Shown here in pieces: positions 31,889-43,588 of a DNA stretch of 64,000 nt. The DNA is taken from assembly GCA_033060915.1 (NCBI GenBank), contig CM065397.1, forward strand, positions 13,658,501 to 13,722,500, written 5' to 3'. The stretch is from Euryodendron excelsum (taxonomy: Eukaryota > Streptophyta > Magnoliopsida > Ericales > Pentaphylacaceae). A program made the translations under genes and the position numbers. The notes beneath the pieces are model-generated. The model saw only the letters and a list, made by a program, of their open reading frames with translations, made no database searches and had not been told where the DNA came from. Every line of letters starts with the position of its first letter. The stretch's first letter is position 1.

Positions 31889-34276
31889 ATGGCTACATTT
31901 CATACGTAGGGCCAAGCTCTTATTTCGAATTTCAAATCAGTCTCTTTCGCGAAGGTAGTAACTCTGTAAGTTTTTCCCCTTGTCTTGTGTATCTCTTGTG
32001 TCTCTGGGTAGGAAACCTTAGAAACCTTTGCCTCTTGTCTGTAATGGGGTTGCGCCTTAGGAGTATGCTTGAAACTTCCGATAATATAGCAGCGTTTAAG
32101 GCCCGATATAGTTTTCTAATGGGCGTAGACATTAGGCTAATCGGTTCCAGGAATGACGGTTGGGTAGTAACAGAGGAGAGAACTCCCTTCCCTCTCGTTA
32201 CTATTATAGAGGGTGGACTCTGCTTTCCCATTCACCCCTTTCTGACCGAAGTCCTTAACCATTACGAAATCGCCCCAATCCAACTTGCACCAAATGGTTA
32301 TAGGATAGTGATGGGGGTGGTCGAGTTAAACAGAAGATTGGGTCTGAACCTAAGGCTTCACGAATTTGACTACTATTACTCGGCAGTGGAGGTGAGCACT
32401 GTCCAGTCAGACCACTGTATATACTATTTTAGGGCTAGGGTTGGCCCCAGAAAGTTGGTTTAGTTCCTTTCAAGCTCGAGGAAGGGGATTGATGATATTA
32501 TAATTAGGGTAAGCGGCCCCTAGGAGTTTGGGAAAATTCCTATGGAGCTAGCCCCACCAGCATAATGCCCCAAGGTCCCGCAGAAAATAGGTCGGTTTAT
32601 TCTCCCCCGATTTGGTACAAGTTTCCTCTCTATTTTTTATTTGAAACTCTGTCTATTTTTGACTCGTCACCTTCTTATTTCTGCTTTGCAACAAATTTAG
32701 GTGCCAAGGACAAGGATACCGAACTTCTGGGGATAGATTTGAATGCTCTAGGCATTGCCTAGGCATGTAAGGGTCAAGGAGCATTAGCCGGGATTAGGTG
32801 AGCTGCTCATGTTTTGCTAGGATACCCAGTTCGGTACTAGTCTTTCACAGCAGTATACAGAGTTGCTGCCTCAGTCCTCACAGCGCAAAAGGCAGAAGGA
32901 ACTCTGCAGGAGATCGGCACGTACCCGACATTATTGCCCCCACCCCCTATCACTTTTGCTGCTGTGCCTATCTTTATTGTCGCCGAAGAAAACATGACCC
33001 CCAAAATGCGTGACCAATCATTAGCACTAGGAGGGAGAGCTTCCAGGAAGAGAAAAGGGGCGATCCCATCCTCCGTTGCCGCCATCTCTTCCACCACCGA
33101 AGTCGCTGCCCCAGGTGGTAGTGTTGAGGTTCATCCTCCTGTTGCGCACTCTGGCGCTGAAGCTGATGCCGGCCCTGAGCTAGTAGTTTGGATGGAGCCC
33201 TGGCACCTCAGCTAGGTGCCAAGAAAAGGAAACTAGTGAAAATTGCCGAAAAGAAGGCTGTTTAGGCGAAGAAGGTTGATTATGCTATTCCTTCATCTAC
33301 ATCGACAAAAGCTGATCCAAGGGCAAAGGCAAGGTTGAGGAGCCGACGCCTGAGGAGTTTATGGTTCAGCTAAAGATTGCTGATCAACTTATGAACACCC
33401 AAGACTCGATACTCAACTGTCCCGCAGTGGCCATTGGGGCTCTCCAAGCCTTGGTGCTGCCTACAGATGTCCAAGAGCTGAGCGAGATCGACGATGATGT
33501 GCTGCTAGCAGACGCCGTTCACGGATTAATGGTGGTAAGAAGTTTGTCCTATCTGTCTTTCTTCTTATAGTTTTCTGTCAAGCTCTCATTTTAACTTTTG
33601 CCCTCTTTTGTCCCATGCAGGGGCCATCCAAAGTTTAGAGGTTTTGCATCGATTTTGCATTCGGCAAAATCGATACGCCAATCTATTGTTGGACCGTGAC
33701 CGACACAAGCGTAGGTTCCACACAAGGGATAATGAGGCCAGAGGTTTCCAAAAGGCCTTCACAGCAGTAGGTCATCCTAGGGGACACGTTGGCCTCCCTC
33801 AAGCAGAAGGAAAAAGATTTTGAGGAAGCTAAGGTTGAAGTTGCCAATCTAAAGACTAGGCTGGCTGAAGCTGAGAAATCGCTGAATCTTAATCAGAGGT
33901 GAACGAGCTAAAGAAGGAGTGCGAGGCTTAGTACACCAAGGGCTTCAATGATGTTGGGGATCAGTATGAGACTCAGGTGAAAACCATATCCGAGGGCGCC
34001 TTTCGAGATAGCTGGACGTCGGCACAGAGGAAATCAACACTGGACAAATCCTCCCCTCTATGGATGGAGATACCAGCTTGGGCTGATGCTGAGTTGGAAT
34101 CTAAGGACGACGAGGGTGTCGACGACCATGGTAGTAAGGTGAATACTGACTGTGAACCCTGGGTGATTGATGAAGTCAATCCAGCTGAACTTTCTCCATT
34201 TGATCTGCCATCTACCACTGAATTACATCCGGCTAACCTATCCACTGTTGAACCTCTAGTGGCTAAGCTAACTTAG
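31889..34276 (+). pseudogene. Antisense ORF of element X, putative gypsy-type transposon domain (PF04195-like)
   Basis: This runs opposite to the X pol genes, between integrase and the 3' LTR, as in other Tat elements. ATG 31889 gives MATFHT-stop, then a likely intron beginning CTCTGTAAGT. The domain segment (about 32050-32460) reads FPLVTIIEGGLCFPIHPFLTEVLNHY and IAPIQLAPNGYRIVMGVVELNRRLG, the hallmark of that family. A second intron with GTAAGAAG (33535) and CATGCAG (near 33620) borders separates a Leu-rich segment from a charged coiled-coil-like part (LKQKEKDFEEAKVEVANLKTRLAEAEK read in another frame, about 33795-33880). An acidic C-terminus ends at TAG 34276. Several stops and frameshifts make it a pseudogene. 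Its role in Tat elements is unknown. Confidence 0.65.
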
Positions 34277-35319
34277 GGCCACTTTTGTTTGCTCTTTTTA
34301 TGAACACAATAGTGCAATTTTTTTATTTTGATTTTTTTATAAATGTACATTTCTCTACCTGTCTCTTGCTTGCCATTCCCCTAATAAATAGTTGATTTAT
34401 ACTACTATATCTAGGCTAACTCGCCAAAGACAATCACTCTAGATAATTTTAGGAAAATAAAAGGTCTTCATTTATTTGCTGAGCTTCCGGACTTGGGCCA
34501 AAAATTATTTTTAGCAAATAAAATGAAGGCCTAGGTCAAGTAAAATGTGGCCTTTTATTAGGCCAAACTATTAGACTTAGGTTGGGCTGAGTCCAGATAC
34601 TTACCTTTTTTGATACCTTAGTTTTTTGTTGGTTCTTCTGCTGATCTTTTTGATTTAGACAGGACCAAGGCAGGTCTGTGGCCTATGTGTAACTGACCTA
34701 CCCTGCGTTTAGATAGGACTAAGTTTTTACATTTGGCATTTATAACCTTCATCGGCCGACCTGGTCATAAATGACTTAGGACCAAGTTTTTACACCTGAT
34801 TTTTTGTGACCTTCATTGACCAACTTAGTCATAAATGATCTAGGACCAGGTTTTTACACCTGGTTTATTGTGACCTTCATTGACCGACCTGTCCAACTTA
34901 GACAGGACCAAGTTGTTACATTTGGTTTTAATGACCTTCATTGGCTGACCTGGTCATAAATGATCTAGGACCAGGTTTTTACACCTGGTTTATTATGACG
35001 TCCTGTAGTACTTTGCAATTTGGAGTGGCATCAAATTTGTTAAGTAGCTTCCAATTTCATTAATTTGTGCAAAGATTACATATTTGTTGAAGGGAGTTGA
35101 TCCTTTTGAGAAGAAACTGTAGGCAGATACATCCTTTGAAAATAAGAAGGGCCTACTAGTAGAATTTTTTAAGATTATTTGCGTTTCAAGGTCGAGGTAG
35201 TTGTCGCCTTTCTTCGACAGTTTCCAGTCGCTATGGCCCCACGCCGACTTGGGATGTAATTCTATACGGACCTTCCCAATTGGGGTCTAGCTTCTCGTTT
35301 GTTAAATTTTTTGTTTCCC
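34277..35319. repeat. X 3' untranslated region with a 61-64-bp tandem repeat
   Basis: No gene. ACCTTCAT recurs at 34745, 34809, 34873 and 34934, with GGACCA(A/G)GTTTTTACACCTG(A/G)TTT between, giving about four units over roughly 34680-35000. Amplified tandem repeats in this place are known from Tat/Ogre elements. Confidence 0.8.
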
Positions 35320-36427
35320 TCAATACCTTTCTCTGTTGTAAGATCCACTTAATTGTTGATGATACCCGGTAAGTTTGATTAGGACAGCCTCACGCCTTTC
35401 TTCAATGAGGTCCATGTCCACTGCCAAAGTCTGATCATTAAGGCAGGTATCAAAAGCTGTCGATCTGATAGTAGGGAGTCCCACTTGCAAAGATATCACT
35501 GCTTCTACCCCCATATGCCATTGAGAAAGGGGTTTCCCCAGTATATCTTCTCGGAATGGTTCTATAGGACCACAAGACACTGGGAAGCTCTTCAACCCAT
35601 CTTCCTTTAGCCTTTTCCAAACGCTTTTTTATGCCATTGAGCACTGTTTTATTGGAGATCTCAGCCTACCCATTGCATTGTGGATAAGCCGACATTGAAT
35701 AATAATTCCTGATGCCTAGCTTATTGTAGAATTCTTTAAACTTATTTCCATCGAACTGGGTGCCATTATCCGATACTAGTGCACGAGGTATGCCGAACTG
35801 TGTAATGATACTTTTGTAAGAAAATCTTTTCACGTCTGACTCCTTGATTGTCGAAAGCGGCTCTGCCTCTACCCATTTGGTGAAGTAGTCTATGGCTATG
35901 ATAAGAAATCTTTTGTTACTTGGAGCTAGGGGTAGTGGTTCGACTATATCCAGTCCCCATTGGGCAAAAGGCCAGGGGACAATGATCGTTGTGAGGTCCC
36001 CAGCCGGCTGATTGATCAATCGAGAGAATCTCTGACATTTATCACATTTTTGCACATATTGGGTGGCGTTTTTCTACATGTAGGGCCACCAATAATCTTG
36101 TAAAATTGCTCGGTGAGCGATAGACCTGCCGCCAATATGGCTTTTGCAGATCCTTTCATGAATTTCAGACAAAATGGCCTACAGTTTGTCAAGATGAACA
36201 CAATATAAATAGGGACCAGTTAAAGACCTTCTATAGAGCTCCTTGGTGGGAGAGAGCAAGTATTTTAGAGATTTGTATTTGACTTTTCTGGCCTCATTCT
36301 TGTCCTCGGCGAGTATGTCTTTGTCTAGATAGGAGATGATTGGGTCCATCCAGGAAGATCCCAATTGTTGGATAACCAAGGCTTGCTCTTCTTCTTGAAA
36401 TATGCTCAGGCTGGCTTGCATCTCCAC
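35320..36427 (-). pseudogene. X integrase
   Basis: Minus strand. The zinc-binding module HERICKSHIGG...CDKCQRFSR spans about 36165-36050, and WWPYM-stop-KN precedes it. The catalytic core has WPFAQWGLDIVEPLP (D), FGIPRALVSDNGTQFDG (D-N-G-T-Q-F) and YPQCNG-stop-AE (Glu), then [25 protein letters not shown] frameshift near 35600 leads into the C-terminal part (LIEERREAVLIKL). Stops stand near 36178, 36077 and 35665. The N-terminal 36427-36180 part (GSSWMDPIISYL, AEDKNEARKVKYKS) is the linker to the second RNase H. Confidence 0.9.
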
Positions 36428-36494
36428 ATGGATTGTTCTTTTTGAGCTTGACTTCAGGACTGTGGCAAACGTTGCTAAAGCGTTAGCGTGAGCG

Positions 36495-36830
36495 TTACTG
36501 TCGCGGCCGGCCTGATGGAGCTTGTACTTGCTGAATTTTTACAGTAGTTCTGTTGCTTTTGCTAGATATTACGCCATTTTGTCTTTCTTTGTTGTGTATT
36601 CTCCGATGATCTGATTCATAGGAATTTGAGTAGATCATGATTTCGGCAATTTTGAGATCAATAGCTTGGCGCAATCCTGCGAACAGAGCCTTATACTTTG
36701 ACTCATTGTTTGAAGCAGTGAACTCCAGCTTAATGGCCTGCTCTAATGTCATACCGTCTGGCGTGATGAGGACTATTCCTGAACCTGCCCCCTGGTCATT
36801 GGATGCTCCGTTTATGAACATCTTCCAATG
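36495..36830 (-). pseudogene. X second RNase H domain
   Basis: KMFINGASNDQGAGSGIVLITPDG, then LEFTASNNESKYKALFAGLRQA and IMIYSNS carry the D, E and second-acidic-residue layout of the additional RNase H found in Tat elements. The last site reads SNS where D is usual, and the first reads N in FINGASN where D is usual, so activity is doubtful. It is in the same frame as the RT, and the end is scrambled after about 36600. Confidence 0.85.
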
Positions 36831-36959
36831 ATCAGCTTTCTCCTAGAGGTCCAAGGAAAGTTCATCATGTTGCGCATCGAGAATCGGGGTTGGATTGATT
36901 TCCTGTGGAAGTTCAATAGAAAATTCAGCAATAGAATCAGCTAATACCTGGCCTTTAAC

Positions 36960-38080
36960 TGCCATTTATGGTTAGAACTTGATGTCCAATTCTCCCAGCT
37001 CAACGGCCCACTTGGCCACTCTGCCGGAGAAGTCGGCCTTTCTCAAGAGTGGTTTTAGCTGGTGGTCAGTGAGCACGTTGATGGTGTGGGCTCGGAAGTA
37101 GTGCACCAATTTGTGTAAGGCCACTATCAATGCAAGGGCCAGCTTTTCTAATGGTAGATATATGCTTTCTGCCCCTAAGAGAGTTTTGCTAACATAGTAG
37201 ACCGGCTTCTGTTGCCGATCTTGCTGTCGAAGTAGCATAACATTAACCACATGCTCTGACACTGCGAGGTAAAGAAAGAGCTATTCATGCTTCAATAGGG
37301 TGGAGAGCAGAGGAGGCTGGCTCATGTATTTCTTCAAATCTACCATGGCTTGATCATATTTTGGGGTCCAACTGAATTGTTTATACTTTTTGAGAAGCTG
37401 AAAAAATGGTCGGCATTTGTCCGAAGATCGACTAATGAACTTGTTAAGAGCCACTGCCATGCCAGTTAATTTTTGCACTTCTTTAGTGTTCCTCGGAGCT
37501 TGGACATTCTGAATAGCGTTGACTTGCTTTGGATCTGCTTCAATGCCGCTGTGTGTAACCAGGAATTCCAAGAATTTCCTTCAGCTAACGCCGAACACAC
37601 ACTTAAAGGCGTTAAGCCTCATTTTATACTGCTTCACAATGTTGAATACTGCCGTCAGGTTTTCCAAATGGGAAGTGCTGACCTTACTTTTTACCACCAT
37701 GTCATCGATGTAAACTTCCACGGTGCTGCCGATGTAGTCTTTGAACATTCTAGTAACCAGTCGTTGATAGGTGGCACCAACATTCTTCAGTCCAAAAGGC
37801 ATTACCTTGTAGCAGAAAATACCCCTAGAGGTTATAAAGGCAGTTTTTTCTTGATCATCTTTATGGAGTGGGATCTGGTGATACCTACGATATGCATCTA
37901 GAAAGCTCATCCTTTCAAAACCAGCAGTTGCGTCCACTAGTTGGTCAATTTTGGGAAGGGGGAAAGGATCTTTGGGGCACGCTTTATTCAAATCAGTGAA
38001 GTCAACACAGACTCTCCACTTTTCGTCCTTCTTCTTCACCACAACGGTGTTTGACAACCACCGCGAGTAATAGACCTCCT
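36960..38080 (-). pseudogene. X reverse transcriptase and first RNase H
   Basis: One minus-strand frame from 38080 to 36972. RT: YYSRWLSNTVVVKKKDEKW, RVCVDFTDLNKACPKDPFPLP, LVDATAGFERMSFLDAYRRYHQI (first Asp), KVMPFGLKNVGATYQRLV and EVYIDDMVVKSK (intact Y-x-D-D class). Connection: FLVTHSGIEADPKQV, then KEVQKLTGMAVALNKFISRS. RNase H: KPVYYVSKTLLGAESIYLPLEKLALALIVA and VLTDHQLKPLL. Stops interrupt at about 37580 and 37263-37280. The N-terminal finger region is cut short, and protease lies immediately next to it in another frame, so a deletion removed the segment between them. Confidence 0.92.
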
Positions 38081-38313
38081 GTCGTTATAGGGATAATTAC
38101 CTTTCTAAGTGGCCAAACCGGGTTAGAGCTAAACCCAATCAATGGATTGAGTGAGAGCTGGAGGTCAGCATCATTCAGCTTTAACTTCTTGAACAGGTCG
38201 TAGTACATAACCTTGGAGGAGGTCCCTTGGTCAATGAGCAGCTGCTTTACATCACAGCCTGCCAGGCGTAAGGTTACGACCAGTGCATCATTGTGGGGAG
38301 TTTGAACTCCCAC
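38002..38313 (-). pseudogene. X aspartic protease remnant
   Basis: Minus strand: HNDALVVTLRLAGCDVKQLLIDQGTSSKVMYYDLFKKL is the retropepsin-like region of Tat elements, with active site D-Q-G (D-[ST]-G is canonical and DQG is frequent in this clade). LIGFSSNPVWPLRKVIIPI follows, then the frame runs into RT sequence in the wrong frame after ITTGG. Confidence 0.85.
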
Positions 38314-38662
38314 GAGATCTTCGTCGGTAAAGGTTATGGCTGCAGTATCACCGCTGACCTTGACTTTTTTCGGAGGGGGGGCCTATTTGCATCACCTCCC
38401 TCAAATGCATAGCCTTTTGAATATCGGCCTGGTATCTGTGCTGGTCGATAGCTTCTGACTTTGCCGATCCATGTAGCACGTTGATTAGCTGGATCAGTTC
38501 AGCTCTATCTTCTTTCTGCACCCGGGGGGGGGGGGGGGGGGGGGGCAGCCTTGGCTACTCGGCTTCCCGTTTTGTCTTCTCTCGTCTGGTGGCATAGGCT
38601 CCTTTTCTCCCTAAGAAGCTGGTATTCATGTTTACTTGGATCTTCCCACAGACAACACCAAT
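38314..38662 (-). other. X leader with residual gag-side sequence and a 22-G run
   Basis: Only about 350 bp remain between protease and the 5' LTR, so gag is essentially lost. G occupies 38524-38545 on the plus strand (C on the sense strand). Next to the LTR the minus strand reads TTGGTGTTGTCTGTGGGAAG, in the primer-site position. It resembles the TTGGCGCCGTCTGTGGGAA seen in related plant elements, but I cannot name its tRNA. Confidence 0.65.
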
Positions 38663-39267
38663 TGTAGGTGGGATTTCTGTGAAGTCCTAGCTGCTCACTC
38701 GAACCAATATCAGTGAGTTTCTAATCTTCTGTAAAGAGATAAAGGAGTTAGAATGGGACAACTCTCTTTGGGCCGATCACATTCCGACGGTCAAGTTAGC
38801 AATCTTAACCGAGAATCAAATGAGAATAAGGACTGGGAATACTTAGAAGATTAGTTGTCCATACCTTGCCTCTTCAAGACGCTATGTTTTATAGTGCATT
38901 GTTCTCTGTCAAGCCTACTTATGTAATCATGGTCTACTCATAGGCTCATACTATTTAGAGTGGGCTAATTGGATAAGAATACACTTTTATCACAATGCTT
39001 GAGTTCGACTAACCGGATGTAAGTATGGCCATCGTATGCTGTATCTCTTCCGTATTTAATACGGGTCTGTTCAACATTAAATGCTAACAATAGAGCATTG
39101 AATGCTCTGATATCCCTGACTCGGGTGACCTAGTGGATTAGGGCCGGGTAGTCTCCCTATTTGGGCTGAATTGAAATGTGGGCTTGAGTTGTTGCTAGTC
39201 CGCATGAATTCCCTTAGTATTTATTGGGTCTGCCCTATTGGGTTAGGCTGGGGTTTTTTGACCCACA
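38663..39267 (-). repeat. X 5' LTR (intact, 605 bp)
   Basis: TGTAGGTGGG...TTTGACCCACA. Ends are TG..CA with a short inverted match (TGTGGGT/CCACCTACA on the minus strand). It is the reference that shows how the 3' LTR was split into three. Confidence 0.92.
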
Positions 39268-42200
39268 CTTATCATAAGAGAAGACAAGTGTGCCAAATGG
39301 CGAAGCTAGGTGCGAATCAAGAGCAATAGTTGGTGGTGTTTGAGGACCCTCCTCCCGCTATCAGGCTCTTATCTTAGATTGTAGTTCGTTTTTTTTTCCA
39401 TCCGATGTAACAAAAAAAAAAATAAAAAATTACTCATACTATCCAATTTAATCTTGGTCATGGGCCATGGTATTAGAAGTTTGTCATCAACGGGTGATGC
39501 TGATTTGGGCCAAAAGACGACATCATTGTTTGGGCCCTCAATTTTATAGGCTAAAATATTAGACTAGGCATAACCCAAGATGTATTTGAATCTCCCAATG
39601 TGGCAACTCTAGATCCATTTGAACTAATCCCAGATTTGCAACCCATGTTTGAGCTAGTTTTTGATCCTGCCGGAAAAAGAAAAAGAAAAAACTGCTTTGA
39701 ATGGTTCAATGATTGTAGGGTTGTAAACAAATCAAACCAAGTAAAGTAATAGGTTGTTCAAGTTTGATTTAAAAAACTTATTGAGTTTCAAAATGTGTCA
39801 AAGATTTGACTTGTTTATCTTTCAAGCCAATCTAAAACAAGCTTTTACGAGTTGGATCAAATTTCAGCTGATTTTAAAAATTAATGAGTTTAAAAATGTA
39901 TTCAAAACTTGACTTGTTTTTTAAACGAACTTTTAACGAGCTAAACATGAGTCCAGTTTGAATAGCTTGATTCGTCCATCCACCACAATCAAGATAAAAT
40001 AAAATAAAATCTTATGCAAGGTCTAGTTTATCGAATTCCATACTTTCATTTTGCAGTTAAAGCAAATACCATGAAACACTTTCTAGGTCTCATTCTGGCC
40101 TAAATTTGGATGAATAATTGTTTTGGAGGTGGTACTTCAACAAGTTTTAATGAATGGGCCTAGTGGGTCATATGGGTTTTATGGGCCCGATCAATTATAT
40201 GTGGAAGTCATTCAATAAATGGGCAGCAGGCTTATGAGCTTATACATCACCTAAAAAATGGTGAGAAGACAAAAGTTGTTCACCCATGGGCTTTAATTTG
40301 GTAGGCTTGGACGAGTATTCCTGAGATGATCATCTCCAAAATATAGTCTTTTGGAGAGGAGTAATATTATACAAACAGCATTTTTGTACAAAATATCTAT
40401 ACATAATGATATAGTTGATTATGATCCTTTGATTTCAAACAAAATATCTACTATTTCAGCTTATAATTTAAAAAATACCACTTGTTTGTCATTCTGATAA
40501 AATTTTATGTACAAAAAAATTCTGTAAGAATAAAATAATCCTTTCGGGAGGAAAAAGTTGGGAATAATATATAAAAAGAAGGGCCTAAAAAATTTAAGCA
40601 TTTCAACAAGAGAAAGTCCAACTTTCCTTCCGTATCTTTTGGAACACCTCCTACATTGGTAAAATTTGTAAGGAAGAAATTGGGAAGAATATCTAAAAGA
40701 AGGGCCTAAAAAATTAGGGCAGTCCCATAAGGAAGTGTCGATATTTTCCAACCATTTCTTTTGGAGCTAGCACAGCTTCCATTCTTTTTGAGGATCAGAA
40801 CACTCTGTCATAGCATAACAAAGTTGCAACTTTCATTCACATATGGACATTCTTATCAGTATGAATCTCAGCCTTTGGAATATTGGAAGGGTTTCATGAT
40901 TGATATAGACATATGTGCTTTTTTTTTTTTTTTTGGAGATCTAATCCAAATATTAGGTTCATACTCTATAAATCTTTGTGCAAAAAGAATGAAACTATTG
41001 AATTTGTAAGATTACATTCTAACACTGACGGAGGAAAGGGTGATGGAATCAAATGAAGAGAATTTAGTCATTGCATGGTTTATGTGCTATAGTTGGACTT
41101 GAGAAAGTTGTGGTAAATCATTGTATCTTAAGGCAAGAAAACTGGTCTAATTTATGTTATATATATCGTGTTGTAGAGTGTATAGGCCTTCGATTAGCTC
41201 GAGCTCATGTAGTAGAGTCCACATCAACACAAACCATGTAAATTTCATGCATTTGCATGAATGATGGCTGACCAACACAAGGGTATGAAAATGGATCGAA
41301 CTTGAGAACTTGTGCTAAGCATGAGGTTCACCCAACTACTGAAAGCCAACACGTGAGAGTTTGCTCAGGACCTGTCAAGTTTTCACATGCCTAAACTATC
41401 CTTTTAAACCATAACTACTTTAAACTGTTTATCGGTAGTTGGTGAGTGGAAAAAAGCTAATTTACATGTGGTTCTTTTAACTACTATAATACGTTTTTTA
41501 AGGTGTGGTAACATGCACACGCATAGCGTGTGTCACCTATTAGTATATTGAAATGCATCTATAATCTATAATCTATAATCTATTATATATATTATTGCAA
41601 TAGGTTAAGAGATCTTTGAGCCTTAAACTCCCAATTCAATTTTATAGATTTTCTATTTTTTGTCATATTAAAATATTACATGTTGCAATTTGATTGGTTA
41701 GCCTAAAAACTCTCACCAATAAAATTATATATAGTATGTAGATGGAGCTTTAATTCCTATTATATATTTTCTAAAGTCACTCTTTTAAACTTTCTAAAAA
41801 TGAAATTTTTGTTAATATTAAAATAACATTCTTACAATTTGATTAGTTAAAAAATATAATTTTATCACACTTTCCTAAAATCTTCCCTAAAATCTTTTTC
41901 AAAATTCAAACTATAATATATTTACTAAACTCACTCCCTTAAAATTACTGAAAATTAAAATTTTGGTAACATTAAAATAACACTTATCATTTTAATAATA
42001 AGTGTTGATATACGTTATTCAGACTAACATGATATGCGTTTATAGCTATCTATCTATGCTATAGCAATACGTTGTTGGCCTGTGATGTTGAAAAATCGAA
42101 TCCAAATTTTTTTTTTTAATTTTAAAGTACTAATATTACATGTGTCATAATAGTATAGGTTTAACCATAAAATAAAAAAACTTTTTACAATTTTTTAGTG

Positions 42201-43526
42201 ATTAATAAACCTTTACTAGAATCTCATGTTATTTTGAAAAGTTTTACATAATATCCTAAATGTTAGAATTCTTATTTTAGATTTTCTTAAGTTCTTCCCT
42301 TTTAATTTTAGAAAGTCCTTTGTTTAATTGAAAATTGTGAAATTTCCTATTCAAATCCATTTTTTTGGAAGAATAAATCAATCTATACTATATATTAAGC
42401 AATTGGTTGCTGACCGAATTTTTTGAATTCTTAAATAATAATATTACATGTCTCATTCTAACCATGAAATACAGAAAATTTTGTCTTCTATTCATAATTA
42501 TTAAAATATTTACTAATATTCAAGGAATCTAGGTAAATCAAATCCCCCTCACTAAAAAATTCAAATTCTTTTTTAGGTAAATTATCAATTTTAAGTAGTA
42601 ATATGTGCATTATTAAAGGTACTTAATTAAATAAATCATCTAAAATGTGTAACTTATACACTTGATTAATGTAGTCCCTTAATAAGATTTTAAGGTAAAA
42701 AAATTAGATTGTTCACACTAAAACTCAGTTTCTTAATGACATTTAACGTTTTCTTATTTTTACTTTATTTTAAAACTATATTAACTATTATAATTTAGTG
42801 TAATCATATTATTAGTGCATACAATTGATAATTTATTTTTCATAAAAATTTTATATTTGGTATACACTTTTTTCACTTTGTGCATAACATAGATTCAATG
42901 CTAGTACATATATATATATATATATATATGTATGTACAAATGAATACAAGCTGTCTCAATCCGATATATCTGCTTGTGTTCGTGTATGCTAGGTGGTTGT
43001 TTGGAAGGAATAATAGACACCCATATTAGAAAGTGAGATTTTAGAGAGAGACATAAAGAAGGAAATAAATTTTTTGCAAAAAAATGAAAAAAGATCTGCA
43101 TTTGGTTTTGCCCATATTAACAAGAAGGGGGGGGGGGGGGGGGGTGGGTTTGGGGGGTGTGGGTGTTTTGAAGATTGGTTGCTTAAAGCACACCTTGGCT
43201 TGCAAATGCCCCTTCGTTTTGGAATCTACAGAAGCATATATGGAGTCATCAGTCATGGAACTACATGAATGAAGAAAGGGAATGGACATGTTGAAAGCCC
43301 CGCTCCCTGATTTACATATATGTGTATATATATATAAATAATTCATATAAAATTTTTATATAGAATGATGTGCTTTAATGACAGTCTTTCACTTCAAAAT
43401 AAAATACTCATCATAATGACATTTTATTATAAAATTATCACGTCACATCATTCTGGTAGGTATTTCTGTTACTCTGTAAGAATTTTCTACAAAAGTAGTA
43501 TTTTTCTACACACATATATATATATA

Positions 43527-43588
<62 letters not shown>

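Larger units (their letters stand above)
7317..39267 (-). mobile_element. Element X: Tat-clade Ty3/gypsy retrotransposon, nested host of Y and Z
   Basis: X lies on the minus strand. Its 5' LTR is 38663-39267 (605 bp). Its 3' LTR is in three pieces (7317-7678, 26407-26599, 31665-31725) which sum to about 606 bp once one copy of each target duplication is removed. Flanks are CATAT on the left (7312-7316) and CTTAT on the right (39268-39272), a five-base target duplication with one mismatch. Without Y and Z the element is about 8.1 kb. Protein remnants run protease, RT, RNase H, a second RNase H and integrase from right to left, and an antisense ORF occupies the 3' side. Most of gag and the segment between protease and RT are missing. 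Dual RNase H plus an antisense ORF is known from the Tat lineage of plant Ty3/gypsy elements. Confidence 0.9.

Noticed and set aside
37473..37901. 142-codon plus-strand ORF over the Tat RT
   Set aside because: Shadow of the minus-strand RT, whose motifs (YIDDM, MPFGL) are clear.
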